Notes under the pieces: model-generated
Database searches by the model: none
Seen by the model: the letters and a program-made list of their open reading frames with translations, nothing else
What the model was told of the DNA's origin: nothing
Translations under genes and position numbers: made by a program
Source: Paenarthrobacter ureafaciens
Lineage (GTDB): Bacteria; Actinomycetota; Actinomycetes; Actinomycetales; Micrococcaceae
Direction: 5' to 3'
Length of the DNA: 64,000 nucleotides
Assembly: GCF_004028095.1 (NCBI RefSeq)
Contig: NZ_SBHM01000007.1
Span: forward strand, 744,001 to 808,000
Shown here: one piece after another, positions 17,427 through 25,642 of the stretch
Position numbering within the stretch: position 1 is the first letter of the stretch
How the letters are laid out: each line of letters begins with the position of its first letter

Positions 17427-17489
17427 CGCCGAGGGGTGAGTTCCCGGCACTAAGCCCCCACCTAAGCCCAGAGAGCTAACCCCTCGGCG
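17427..17489. repeat. 63-bp inverted-repeat element, copy 2
   Basis: Second copy of the element seen at 16359-16421, direct orientation, differing at 7 positions. Consensus of each half is CCGAGGGGTKAGYTC followed by a GGcaCTAAG-like end. It lies 12 bp after the dcd stop and 78 bp before the DUF559 start, so it could terminate dcd. Confidence 0.8.
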
Positions 17490-17500
17490 GGCAGAAAGTG

Positions 17501-18076
17501 CTAAATGGACGTCCTATGGAAGTTCAGGTGGCTGCGGCTGGCGGTCGGGCCACGCTGGCCTTGGTAGCGGTTGCCGTACTCGCCGGACCCATAGGGGTGC
17601 TCCGCTGCCGACGTGAGCCGGAAGAAGCACAACTGGCCGATCTTCATTCCGGGCCAGAGCTTGATGGGCAGGGTTGCCACGTTGGACAGCTCCAGCGTGA
17701 CGTGGCCGGAGAATCCCGGGTCAATGAACCCGGCGGTGGAGTGGGTCAAAAGACCAAGCCGGCCAAGGGAAGATTTTCCCTCCAGCCGCGCCGCGATGTC
17801 ATCCGGAAGGCTCACGGTTTCATACGTGGAACCGAGGACGAATTCACCCGGGTGCAGGATGAACGGCTCGTCGCCCTCGACCTCCACCAGCCGGGTCAGC
17901 TCGGGCTGCTCCTCGGCGGGGTCGATGTGGGCGTATTTGTGGTTGTCGAACAGCCGGAAAAAGCGGTCAATCCGCACGTCCACGGAAGACGGCTGAACCA
18001 TCGCGGGATCGTACGGTTCAAGGACAATCCGTTGGGAGTCAATTTCGGCACGAATATCGCGGTCAGAGATCAGCAC
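17501..18076 (-). CDS. dcd: dCTP deaminase, dUMP-forming type
   Basis: 191-aa trimeric enzyme of the dCTP deaminase/dUTPase fold. The active-site block [20 protein letters not shown] at residues 100-119 carries the catalytic Glu-side loop and the Thr-Ala-Gly-Phe form seen in the mycobacterial and Methanocaldococcus bifunctional enzymes, which turn dCTP straight into dUMP; enteric Dcd has His-Arg there. The C-terminal [14 protein letters not shown] is the nucleotide lid. The start codon is GTG. Provides dUMP for thymidylate synthesis. Stands alone between a repeat and a divergent secreted-protein gene. Confidence 0.95.
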   Translation of the reverse strand: MLISDRDIRAEIDSQRIVLEPYDPAMVQPSSVDVRIDRFFRLFDNHKYAHIDPAEEQPELTRLVEVEGDEPFILHPGEFVLGSTYETVSLPDDIAARLEGKSSLGRLGLLTHSTAGFIDPGFSGHVTLELSNVATLPIKLWPGMKIGQLCFFRLTSAAEHPYGSGEYGNRYQGQRGPTASRSHLNFHRTSI

Positions 18077-18184
18077 AGCATCAAAAATACAGTATTGATT
18101 GTTCCGGCTCCCGTGGGACGATAGTTCCCGGACAAGTTAAGCCGCGCCCGTGGTTTGGGGGCAACGAGCATTCGCGGGGTAATT

Positions 18185-20191
18185 GTGGGGAAATGGGCAG
18201 CGCCCGCGGCTATGGTCGTGGCCGGAACAGTGGCATTGGTCATAGTCGGATCCAGCCAGCTGCTTCCAGCGACGGAATCCACGCCGGGCGGCGGGACCAC
18301 CCCCTCCAGCAGCGCACCTTCCGCTTTTCAGGCTCCCGAACCAAGTACGACGCCGGTACCCTCACCTGCGGTGGACACGCCCGCGGTTGGCGGGGATGCC
18401 ACGTCCAGCCCGGCGACGGACCCGGGATCAATTCCGGCACCTGCAGGACCAACCCGGCCAGTCGCCGTCGAGCCGACCATTGAGAGCCCGCCGCCGGTGC
18501 CGACGATCGGACCGTCATGGGGTCCGGACGCCCCGGGCACGGTTGGTACGCCATCGGAAAGCGCAGGGGCTGGTGCTTCAGGACCGGCACCGAGCGAACC
18601 GTCAGCGTCCGCAGTCCCGACGCCGACTGCACCCGCCGCTGGACCCGCACCTTCCGCGCCGCCGTCGGAAGCGCCCACCGCAACGGTGACCCCGTCACCC
18701 AAGCCCACCGCAACAGCAATCCCAACGGCAACACCCACAGCCACCCCGACGGCCACAGCCACCCCGTCACCCAAGCCGACTGCAACGGCCACCCCGACCC
18801 CCACCAAGGCAACGGGACCCAGCGCAACTCCGACGCCGACGAGCCCTCCAACACCGTTCCCCGGCAAGACCCCCAGCGGCGACACCAACGCTGACAACGG
18901 CGCCCTCGCCCTGCTTCCCGACAGCAACACGGCAGCGATCCTCACTGTTTTCAACTCCATCAACAGCTACCGGGCTTCCCTCGGACTGGCCCCGGTGAAG
19001 TACCACGCAACCGTGGCAGGCCTCGCCCAGGAGTGGTCCAACAACATTGCCAGCCGGGAAGTGATCCAGCACAGGGCCAACTTCTGGACGGATCCCCGCG
19101 CTTTGAACCCGAACAACGGTGCCGGCGAGGTGATCGCCGTCCGTTGGGACCGCGACGCCGCACAGTTGGTGGAGTGGTGGAAGGGTTCTCCCGGCCACGA
19201 TGCCGTATTGAGGGATCCCCGGTTCAACGTGATCGGCATCGGCATCACGTACACCGACGGTAACTGGCAGACCACGCCCAACCGCTTCACCATGTGGGGC
19301 GTGGTCAACTTCTTTGGCTACACCACTTTGCCGGCGGGAACGGTGACCAAACCGGGCGGGACAGTCACGCCTCCGGGAACGGTCACCCCGCCGGCTGATC
19401 CGGTGGCCGCCTGCGAACCCGGCGACAAATACCAGCCGCCCACGGTGGACCTGAAGTCAGCCGCCATCCGCAGCGGAGCCGACCTCGTGTCTGTCGCAGC
19501 CGACGGTTCGGTGTACTCGTACCCTTCCTTGGGCAACGCCAAGTACGGGGCGGCCCGGAAGATCGCCCAGGGTTTCACCGGGCTCAAGGAACTCTTCGTT
19601 TCGGACTGGGACCGTGACGGGGTGTTCGACCTCATCGCCCAGCGGACGGATGGACAGCTCCTGGTGTACCCGGGCAGGGCTTCGGGCGGGTTCGGCTCGC
19701 CCGGCGTCCTGGGCCATGGGTGGCAGTCGCTGACCCTCGCGGTGGGTCAGTGGTGCGCGACCAACCGCCTGCCGCAGATCGTGGCCATGGACGGTTCGGG
19801 CGGGTTGTGGCTCTACAAGAACTCCGGCATGACGTACATCCGAAGCCAGGCCGCCATCGCCACAGGCAATCCTGCGGTGCGGCTCAGCATGGTGGACTAC
19901 AACGCCGATGGTTTCCAGGACCTGCTCACGGTGGAGGCCAGCGGTTACCTTCGCCTGTACCGCGGCAGCGGGCTGGCCACTCCACGCCAGGAAGCACGGC
20001 CGATTGTCGGTGCGGCCTGGACCGACTACACCGGCTTGCGTTCCCTCCAGGGAGTGGACGGGCCCGGCAGCACGGGCGTCGCGGGCTTGGGCACGAACGG
20101 CGTTCTGGAGTACTGGGACCTCACGTCGGGACGACTCACAACGCCCGTGTCCGTGGGCGGCGGCTGGACCGGATTCAAACTGGCGCAGTAG
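18185..20191 (+). CDS. Secreted CAP-domain protein with Pro/Thr linker and C-terminal FG-GAP-like repeats
   Basis: About 668 aa. Order of parts: an N-terminal signal segment (AAPAAMVVAGTVALVIVG), a linker of about 220 residues almost wholly Pro, Thr, Ser and Ala including PTATPTATPTATATPSPKPT, a CAP (SCP/PR-1) domain with INSYRASLGLAPV, QEWSNNIASREVIQHR and WKGSPGHDAVL, then a second linker and a C-terminal domain with DWDRDGVFDLIAQ-type repeats. The same C-terminal domain occurs in the VanY-like protein encoded at 20877-22430. Start uncertain: GTG at 18185 has GGGG upstream; a TTG at 18155 is also in frame. Extracellular; substrate unknown. Confidence 0.8.
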   Translation: MGKWAAPAAMVVAGTVALVIVGSSQLLPATESTPGGGTTPSSSAPSAFQAPEPSTTPVPSPAVDTPAVGGDATSSPATDPGSIPAPAGPTRPVAVEPTIESPPPVPTIGPSWGPDAPGTVGTPSESAGAGASGPAPSEPSASAVPTPTAPAAGPAPSAPPSEAPTATVTPSPKPTATAIPTATPTATPTATATPSPKPTATATPTPTKATGPSATPTPTSPPTPFPGKTPSGDTNADNGALALLPDSNTAAILTVFNSINSYRASLGLAPVKYHATVAGLAQEWSNNIASREVIQHRANFWTDPRALNPNNGAGEVIAVRWDRDAAQLVEWWKGSPGHDAVLRDPRFNVIGIGITYTDGNWQTTPNRFTMWGVVNFFGYTTLPAGTVTKPGGTVTPPGTVTPPADPVAACEPGDKYQPPTVDLKSAAIRSGADLVSVAADGSVYSYPSLGNAKYGAARKIAQGFTGLKELFVSDWDRDGVFDLIAQRTDGQLLVYPGRASGGFGSPGVLGHGWQSLTLAVGQWCATNRLPQIVAMDGSGGLWLYKNSGMTYIRSQAAIATGNPAVRLSMVDYNADGFQDLLTVEASGYLRLYRGSGLATPRQEARPIVGAAWTDYTGLRSLQGVDGPGSTGVAGLGTNGVLEYWDLTSGRLTTPVSVGGGWTGFKLAQ

Positions 20192-20237
20192 CAAACTGGC
20201 GCAGAGCCCTTCGGCCCGGCCGGCCTGATAACGAACG

Positions 20238-20681
20238 TCAGGCGGCAGGCCGCGATTCGATCACTGCCTTGAGCTGTTCCAGCTGGGCAACCTCGGCCTC
20301 CATGGTTTTCTGGACCATGCCAACCATCAGCTTTTGCAGGCCTTTGGGGTGGTATTCGAGGGCAAACCGGAGGCGCGTTGCAGGCCCCTCGGTGCTGAGG
20401 TAGTAGCCGCCCGTGGGGCGTGCGGGCCCGGCGATGACTTCGAAACGGACTTCCGCACCGGGCCGCGCCTCGGTGATCTTGAAGTCCGCGGCGATCGGAC
20501 GGCCGCCGGGGCCTGTCAGCGTCTGCTGGTACACGGCACCTTTTTGGCCGCGCTCCCCTGATTGCAGCGAAATGCTGCGCACGCCGGAACGCCAGAGGGA
20601 ATTGTTAAGGCCATCCATGAGGAACCCGTAAACGGTCATGGCGTCCCTGTTGATCACCACTTCATAGGCTGCGAGTGCCAC
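20238..20681 (-). CDS. SRPBCC family protein
   Basis: 147-aa START/Bet v1-like protein (polyketide cyclase/dehydrase group), which forms a hydrophobic ligand pocket. It begins VALAAYEVVINRDAMTVYGFLMD and shows the strand pattern ADFKITEARPGAEVRFEVIAG, ending in a long amphipathic helix with MVQKTMEAEVAQLEQLKAVIE. The GTG at 20681 has a GAAG ribosome binding site about 6 nt upstream and gives a normal family N-terminus; the frame stays open to 20780. Ligand and role unknown. Convergent with the CAP protein gene. Confidence 0.75.
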   Translation of the reverse strand: MALAAYEVVINRDAMTVYGFLMDGLNNSLWRSGVRSISLQSGERGQKGAVYQQTLTGPGGRPIAADFKITEARPGAEVRFEVIAGPARPTGGYYLSTEGPATRLRFALEYHPKGLQKLMVGMVQKTMEAEVAQLEQLKAVIESRPAA

Positions 20682-20876
20682 GGAAACTTCTTTCGGCGTA
20701 CGGTCGAATGGTCGTAGCCCGGTTCCCCATACACTGCAGCTAACACCTTCAGAATAATCAGCCGGACCTGCCTCCAACACGCACTCGGGCGAGCCTTGAT
20801 CGAATGGTTACCTGACATGGCACCCCGGGGCGCGGTAGAGTGCGTGCCGCTGGCAAAAACAGATGTTGGGGGAAAC

Positions 20877-22430
20877 ATGCAGCTTCACGATCACCGCGCT
20901 CGGGCGGCAAAAGTACGACGACGGCTGGTCGGGCTCGCTGCCGGCCTCGCCGTGGTGACGGGCAGCGCAGCAGTCGCCGCACCGGCAAACGCAACAGCCG
21001 CCGCATCGGCAAGCGCAGCCCACATGACCCCGGCGCGGGTGGGTGCAACGCCCAACTCCGCACCGCCGTCGTCGGTTACCAAGGCGGCCCTGCCCGCCAC
21101 CGTGAACCCGCTGCCAAGCGTGGACCCCATCAGCGACCCCGCGAGTTTCTCCGTGCTGGTGAACAAGTCCCGTCCGCTGAACCCCGCAAGCTACGCGCCG
21201 GGTGACCTCATCAATGCGCGCGGCTCAGGGCAGTACCTAAGGGCCGAAGCAGCGGCGTGGCTGAACGGCCTGTTCCAAGGGGCAGCGGACGCGGGCACGG
21301 GCGGGCTGTCGATCGTGAGCGGCTACCGGTCCTACGCCCAACAGCAGCAGGTCTATGCCTACTACGTCAGCATCTACGGCCAGGCATATGCGGACACCAT
21401 TTCCGCGAGGCCGGGCTACAGCGAGCACCAGACCGGCCTGGCGGTGGACGTCGGCAACCAGAACGGTTCCTGCGGCCTGAGCACGTGTTTCGGGGACACC
21501 GTGGCCGGACGGTGGGTGGCTGCCAACGCGCACAAGTACGGTTTCATAGTGCGCTACCCCAACGGCTACACCGGAACCACGGGCTACAGCTACGAACCGT
21601 GGCATTTGCGGTACGTGGGAGTGGCACTGGCGACGGACATGAACCGCCGCGGCTACGCCACCATGGAGCAGTACTTTGCGGGCAACCCGGCCGCTGCCGC
21701 CAGCATCAAGTCCGGAGCGGACCTGGTGGCTGCCGATTCTTCCGGCCGCTTGCTGCGTTACCCGGCGACGGCGGTGGGCAGCTACGCGGCGCCGGTTCAG
21801 ATCGGCTCGGGCTGGACGGGGCTGAAACAAGGCTTCGTGGTGGACTGGGACATTGACGGCGTGTACGACATCCTGGCCCAGTGGAACAACGGTGTCCTGG
21901 GCGTCTACCGGGGACTTCCCGGAGGTGGCTTCGCCGGGCAGGTTGTGGTGGGCAACGGCGGTTGGGACCGCATGACCATCACCGTGGGCAAGTGGTCGCA
22001 CGCCCATCCCCGGCCTTCCGTGGTTGGATACTTCCCCGACGGCGTCCTGCGCTATTACCCCAACACGTTCGGTGGAGCACTCAGCGGCCCGCAGGTCATC
22101 GGCACGGGGTGGAACGGCCTCGAACTCACCATGGCCGACTGGGAGGGCGATGGCGCCAACGACATCATTGCCCGCAGGTCATCGGGAGCACTCATCAACT
22201 ATCGCGGTGATGGCTGGGCCGGTTTTTACGGGCCGGCGATGACGGTCGGCACCGGGTGGCAATACATGCGGGTTCTGACGCCGAGCTTTGGTCTGACAGG
22301 CGCGGGAACGCGGGGCATCACGGCCCAGACCATGGAAGGCAACCTGTACAACTACGGACTGGGCCGCGGGCAGTGGACGACGTATGCACAGGTCGGCTCC
22401 GGGTGGAACAGCCTGAAGCTCTTCAAGTAG
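20877..22430 (+). CDS. Secreted D-alanyl-D-alanine carboxypeptidase, VanY/M15 family, with C-terminal FG-GAP-like repeats
   Basis: 517 aa with a typical signal peptide (KVRRRLVGLAAGLAVVTGSAAVAAPANA). The M15B peptidase domain spans about residues 85-260: SGYRSYAQQQ, then SxHxxGxAxD at 182-191 giving zinc ligands His184 and Asp191, and EPWH at 240-243 giving catalytic Glu240 and ligand His243. It therefore has a full active site and should trim stem peptides of peptidoglycan outside the cell. The last 250 residues are DWDIDGVYDILAQ-type repeats, shared with the CAP protein two genes upstream. The ATG at 20877 follows GGGGG; the longer open frame from 20796 lacks a signal-peptide layout. Confidence 0.88.
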   Translation: MQLHDHRARAAKVRRRLVGLAAGLAVVTGSAAVAAPANATAAASASAAHMTPARVGATPNSAPPSSVTKAALPATVNPLPSVDPISDPASFSVLVNKSRPLNPASYAPGDLINARGSGQYLRAEAAAWLNGLFQGAADAGTGGLSIVSGYRSYAQQQQVYAYYVSIYGQAYADTISARPGYSEHQTGLAVDVGNQNGSCGLSTCFGDTVAGRWVAANAHKYGFIVRYPNGYTGTTGYSYEPWHLRYVGVALATDMNRRGYATMEQYFAGNPAAAASIKSGADLVAADSSGRLLRYPATAVGSYAAPVQIGSGWTGLKQGFVVDWDIDGVYDILAQWNNGVLGVYRGLPGGGFAGQVVVGNGGWDRMTITVGKWSHAHPRPSVVGYFPDGVLRYYPNTFGGALSGPQVIGTGWNGLELTMADWEGDGANDIIARRSSGALINYRGDGWAGFYGPAMTVGTGWQYMRVLTPSFGLTGAGTRGITAQTMEGNLYNYGLGRGQWTTYAQVGSGWNSLKLFK

Positions 22431-22504
22431 CTCGCGCGTCTGTCCGGAACAGCTCGTGAACTGCGCTAAGCTGGGATTCGCTCCGGTCACCAACCGGGAC
22501 GAAT

Positions 22505-22575
22505 GCGGGCGTAGCTCAATGGTAGAGCGCTAGCTTCCCAAGCTCGATACGCGGGTTCGATTCCCGTCGCCCGCT
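22505..22575 (+). tRNA. tRNA-Gly(CCC)
   Basis: A cloverleaf can be drawn: acceptor stem GCGGGCG with CGCCCGC, D arm GCTC-AATGGTA-GAGC, anticodon loop TTCCCAA giving CCC, and T arm with TTCGATT. One mismatch occurs in the anticodon stem. The CCA end is not encoded. It reads GGG glycine codons and is followed at once by an intrinsic terminator. Confidence 0.95.
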
Positions 22576-22583
22576 CAGACGAA

Positions 22584-22621
22584 GACCCCTTGCCTGTGGT
22601 TCCACGGGCAAGGGGTCTTTT
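22584..22621 (+). terminator. Intrinsic terminator of tRNA-Gly
   Basis: GACCCCTTGCC pairs with GGCAAGGGGTC (11 bp) around a 12-16 nt loop and is followed by TTTTCTT. A classic Rho-independent terminator, rare in such a GC-rich region. Confidence 0.9.
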
Positions 22622-22677
22622 CTTGTGCCGCCCCGAGCCTAAAATCGTAGGTACATCACCTACCCGGGAGGTCCCCC

Positions 22678-23154
22678 ATGACTCTCACCGACGATGCTGG
22701 GGCGGGTCCGCTCGCCGTCATCCACCGCCTGTTGGAAGCCACGAACAAACACGATCTGGAAAGCCTGGCGGAGTGCTTCGCTCCGGGCTACGTCAACGAA
22801 ACCCCGGCCCACCCCACCCGCGGATTCACGGGCCGCGACACTATCCGCAGCAACTGGGAGCAGCTCTTCACCGGAGTTCCGGACATCAAGGTCCGCATGG
22901 TCTCGCACAGTGTTTCCGCAGACCAGGTGTGGACGGAACTGCACATGCAGGGTGCCTGGCGCGACGGAACACCCCACGAGCTGACGGGCGTAGTGATCTT
23001 CGGTGTGGAAGAGCATGCCATCAACAGCGCCCGCTTCTATATGGAGCCTGTGGAGCATCTCCCCCGCGTCGTCGACACCGCGGACAGGGTCAGTCACCGG
23101 GTCACGCATGGCCGGCCGGCAACCCGGGAAGCACCGGCTGAAGCGGCACGGTAA
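22678..23154 (+). CDS. SnoaL-like / NTF2-fold protein
   Basis: 158-aa protein of the nuclear transport factor 2 fold, closest to the SnoaL-like ester cyclase branch: an N-terminal helix VIHRLLEATNKHDLESLAECFAPGYV, then TRGFTGRDTIRSNWEQLFTGVPDIKVRMV, and strands WTELHMQGAWRDGT and VVIFGVEEHAINSARFYMEPVE. Members are small enzymes or binding proteins with a conical pocket; the ligand is unknown. GGAGG precedes the ATG. It stands alone between tRNA-Gly and a convergent MFS gene. Confidence 0.75.
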   Translation: MTLTDDAGAGPLAVIHRLLEATNKHDLESLAECFAPGYVNETPAHPTRGFTGRDTIRSNWEQLFTGVPDIKVRMVSHSVSADQVWTELHMQGAWRDGTPHELTGVVIFGVEEHAINSARFYMEPVEHLPRVVDTADRVSHRVTHGRPATREAPAEAAR

Positions 23155-23175
23155 TCCACCGACGCCGGCCAGGCC

Positions 23176-24591
23176 TCAGGCGGTTTGTGTCCTCTCCACG
23201 ATCCGCACCACGCGGCGACGGTCGCGCAGGTCCACTTTCAGCTGCAGGGAGGACCGGCGGGCGAGGACGACGGCGACCACCGCGGCTGCCGTTGCCGGAA
23301 CGCCGCCTGCTATCAGGATGCCCAGCTGCGGCCCGAGGTGTTCGGCGAGCCAGCCCATCACCGGACCGCCAATTGCCTGGCCGCCAATGAGCACCACCAG
23401 GTAGAGGCTCATGACGCGACCCCGGATGCCCATGTTCGAACTTGTCTGGACCATTTGGTTGGCGGCAGTCAGGAACATGAGGCACCAGAACCCTGCAAGG
23501 ACCATGGCCACGCAGAACCACACCATGGAGGGCATAGCCGCCGACAGGACCAGCATCAGTCCGTAGAGGCCCGCGGATACCACCACCGAACGCAGCCGGA
23601 GCTGGCGACGGCGCGCTGACGCCACTGCCCCCGTCAGCGCACCGAGCGCAACCATGGCGTTCAGCAGGCCGTAGCCTCCGGCACCGGCGTCGTACACGTG
23701 GTCCGCGAACGCGGCCAGCAGCACGGGCAGGCTCATCGCGAAAACCGCCACGAACCCGGCCATCAACCACGGCCAGTAGATGGTCGGCTTGCTGAGCGCG
23801 TAGTTCAGTCCTTCGCGCAGCATGCCCTTCCGGCGGGGCGTGGGCTGGCTGATGTGGAGCTGATCCTTGCGCAGGATGAAGAGCATGGTCACCGTGGAAC
23901 AGCACGCCACGGCGTTCCCGGCGAAGGCCCAACCGGCTCCGACGGCGGTCAGGAGCCAGCCTGCCAGGGCCGGACCGATCAGCCCGCCCAATTGGAACGT
24001 TGTGGAGTTCACGCTGATGGCGTTGCGCAAGTACTTGGGACCGACCAGCTCGTTGACGAACACTTGGCGTGCGGGCTGGTCCAGCACGGTCACGAAGCCC
24101 AGCAGGAGCGCGATCACGTAGACGTGCCACACCTCCACCACGTGCGTCAGGGAGAGGATGGCCAGCGCTGCCGCCAGGATCGCGGCGGCGGACTGGCAGA
24201 TGATCAGGATCTTCCGCTTTGCGAAGCGGTCGGCAATCATGCCGCCCCACGGTCCCAGGAACAGCGACGGCAGGAACTGCAGGGCCACGGTTATTCCGAC
24301 GGCTGTGACGGAGGCGGAGAGCTGAAGCACCATCCAGTCCTGCGCGATGCGCTGCATCCATACAGCAATGACGGCAATGAAGTGGCCGATGGCGAAGATC
24401 CGGAAGTTTGGAACCTTCAGTGAAATGAATGTGTGGCGCCAGGGCAGCTTCTCGCTCACGACGGCGAGCGGCTGGGTGGCGGTGTCCGGCTTGTTTGTGC
24501 CCGGCTGGTTCGTGACCGGCATGGGACCAGCGGAGAGGGAATCGACGACGGGCTGGCTGACGTTTGCCGCAGAAGGCGGAGGGGGTGCCAA
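23176..24591 (-). CDS. MFS transporter, MFS_3/enterobactin-exporter-like
   Basis: 471-aa major facilitator with about 12 helices. The N-terminal 45 residues are polar; the core starts at KVPNFRIFAIGHFIAVIAVWMQ, then GPWGGMIADRFAKRKILI (the loop 2-3 signature), DQPARQVFVNELVGPKYLRNAISVN and RGRVMSLYLVV, as in the MFS_3 branch that exports siderophores and drugs. The TTG at 24591 has GAGGA 6 nt upstream and is the best start. The gene is divergent from a LysR regulator with about 150 bp between them, which contains a palindrome; regulation of the exporter by that LysR is likely. Confidence 0.85.
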   Translation of the reverse strand: MAPPPPSAANVSQPVVDSLSAGPMPVTNQPGTNKPDTATQPLAVVSEKLPWRHTFISLKVPNFRIFAIGHFIAVIAVWMQRIAQDWMVLQLSASVTAVGITVALQFLPSLFLGPWGGMIADRFAKRKILIICQSAAAILAAALAILSLTHVVEVWHVYVIALLLGFVTVLDQPARQVFVNELVGPKYLRNAISVNSTTFQLGGLIGPALAGWLLTAVGAGWAFAGNAVACCSTVTMLFILRKDQLHISQPTPRRKGMLREGLNYALSKPTIYWPWLMAGFVAVFAMSLPVLLAAFADHVYDAGAGGYGLLNAMVALGALTGAVASARRRQLRLRSVVVSAGLYGLMLVLSAAMPSMVWFCVAMVLAGFWCLMFLTAANQMVQTSSNMGIRGRVMSLYLVVLIGGQAIGGPVMGWLAEHLGPQLGILIAGGVPATAAAVVAVVLARRSSLQLKVDLRDRRRVVRIVERTQTA

Positions 24592-24683
24592 AGGAAGTCC
24601 TCGGATCAGGGGTTTTAGTGGAATGCCATTAACGCTAGGGTTGCCAACAGTAATTGTGGAAGCGTATTGCGGTGATAACTAAG

Positions 24684-24698
24684 ATTGCGGATCGCAAT
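24684..24698. promoter_or_regulatory. Putative LysR operator
   Basis: ATTGCGGATCGCAAT is a perfect 6+3+6 inverted repeat in the space between the divergent MFS and lysR genes, 45 bp before lysR. A half site ATTGCGG recurs at 24665. LysR proteins usually bind such dyads next to the gene they control. Confidence 0.55.
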
Positions 24699-24742
24699 GG
24701 GACGTCCGCCACTCCGCCTTCCGCCAGGCCTCGAGGAGTTCC

Positions 24743-25597
24743 GTGTTTGAACCTGTCCAGCTCCGTTCTTTCCTCGCCGTGGCGGAAACGCTGAGCTTCA
24801 CCAAGGCCGCAGAACGCTTGGGCCTGGCGCAACCCACCGTGAGCCAGCACGTCCGCAAGCTTGAGACCGCCGCGAAGCGCGTGCTGGTGGCCAGGGATAC
24901 CCGCGAAGTCCGACTGACCGACAACGGTGACGCCATGGCCGGGTTTGCACGCAACATCCTGGCAGCACACGACTCCGCTGCCCGATATTTTTCAGGCTCG
25001 GCGATGAGGGGCCGCCTGCGCTTCGGAACCGCTGACGACCTGGCCATCACCGGCCTGCCCCGTATCCTCCGCGAGTTCAGGCAGCTTTACCCGCAGATCA
25101 ACCTGGAACTCACGGTGAGCCAGAGCGACCAGCTGTACAAGCGCCTCAACGCCGGGCAACTGGATCTGGTGTTCGTCAAATGGGTGGCAGGCGCCAAGGA
25201 CGGGACGGTGGTCCGGCATGACAACTTCGCCTGGGTGGGCCTTGAGCAGACTGTCCTGGAACCGGGTGCTCCGGTACCGCTGATCGCCTACCCCGCTCCG
25301 AGCCTGAGCCGGAAGCTTGCGATTGACGCGTTGGAGGCGGCAGGCCGGACCTGGCGTATCACGTGCAGCACCAAGCAGATCAGCGGCGTCCTCGCAGCGG
25401 TGCGGGCCGGCATCGGAGTAGCCGTCATGCCCGCTTCCCTGGTTCCGGAAGACCTGAAAGTCATCACCCAACGCTTCGGGCTGCCACCGGTGGGGGACGT
25501 CGACTTCACGTTGATCCGGAATCCCTTGGCCAACGCAGAAGTCATTGATGCACTGACCCAGGCGATCATGGGCAGAACGCTGAACAAGTCCACATAG
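24743..25597 (+). CDS. LysR family transcriptional regulator
   Basis: 284 aa with the N-terminal winged helix-turn-helix (residues 1-60: LRSFLAVAETLSFTKAAERLGLAQPTVSQHVRKLE) and a C-terminal LysR substrate-binding domain that begins RGRLRFGTADDLAITGLPRIL. The start is GTG preceded by GGAG. It is divergent from the MFS exporter, its likely target, and followed 45 bp later by an isomerase-like gene. The effector is unknown. Confidence 0.9.
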   Translation: MFEPVQLRSFLAVAETLSFTKAAERLGLAQPTVSQHVRKLETAAKRVLVARDTREVRLTDNGDAMAGFARNILAAHDSAARYFSGSAMRGRLRFGTADDLAITGLPRILREFRQLYPQINLELTVSQSDQLYKRLNAGQLDLVFVKWVAGAKDGTVVRHDNFAWVGLEQTVLEPGAPVPLIAYPAPSLSRKLAIDALEAAGRTWRITCSTKQISGVLAAVRAGIGVAVMPASLVPEDLKVITQRFGLPPVGDVDFTLIRNPLANAEVIDALTQAIMGRTLNKST

Positions 25598-25642
25598 CAG
25601 TCAGGCCTATCCCGGTAAGCGCATTCCCGGTAACCTTGGCCG

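Noticed and set aside
18660..18850. Tandem-like repeats that might suggest a CRISPR or satellite
   Set aside because: The units are short, irregular and in frame, encoding a Pro/Thr linker; there are no uniform repeats with unique spacers.
20681..20780. Extension of the SRPBCC protein upstream of the GTG start
   Set aside because: The GTG has a well-placed GAAG site and a typical family beginning; the extra 33 residues look like read-through.
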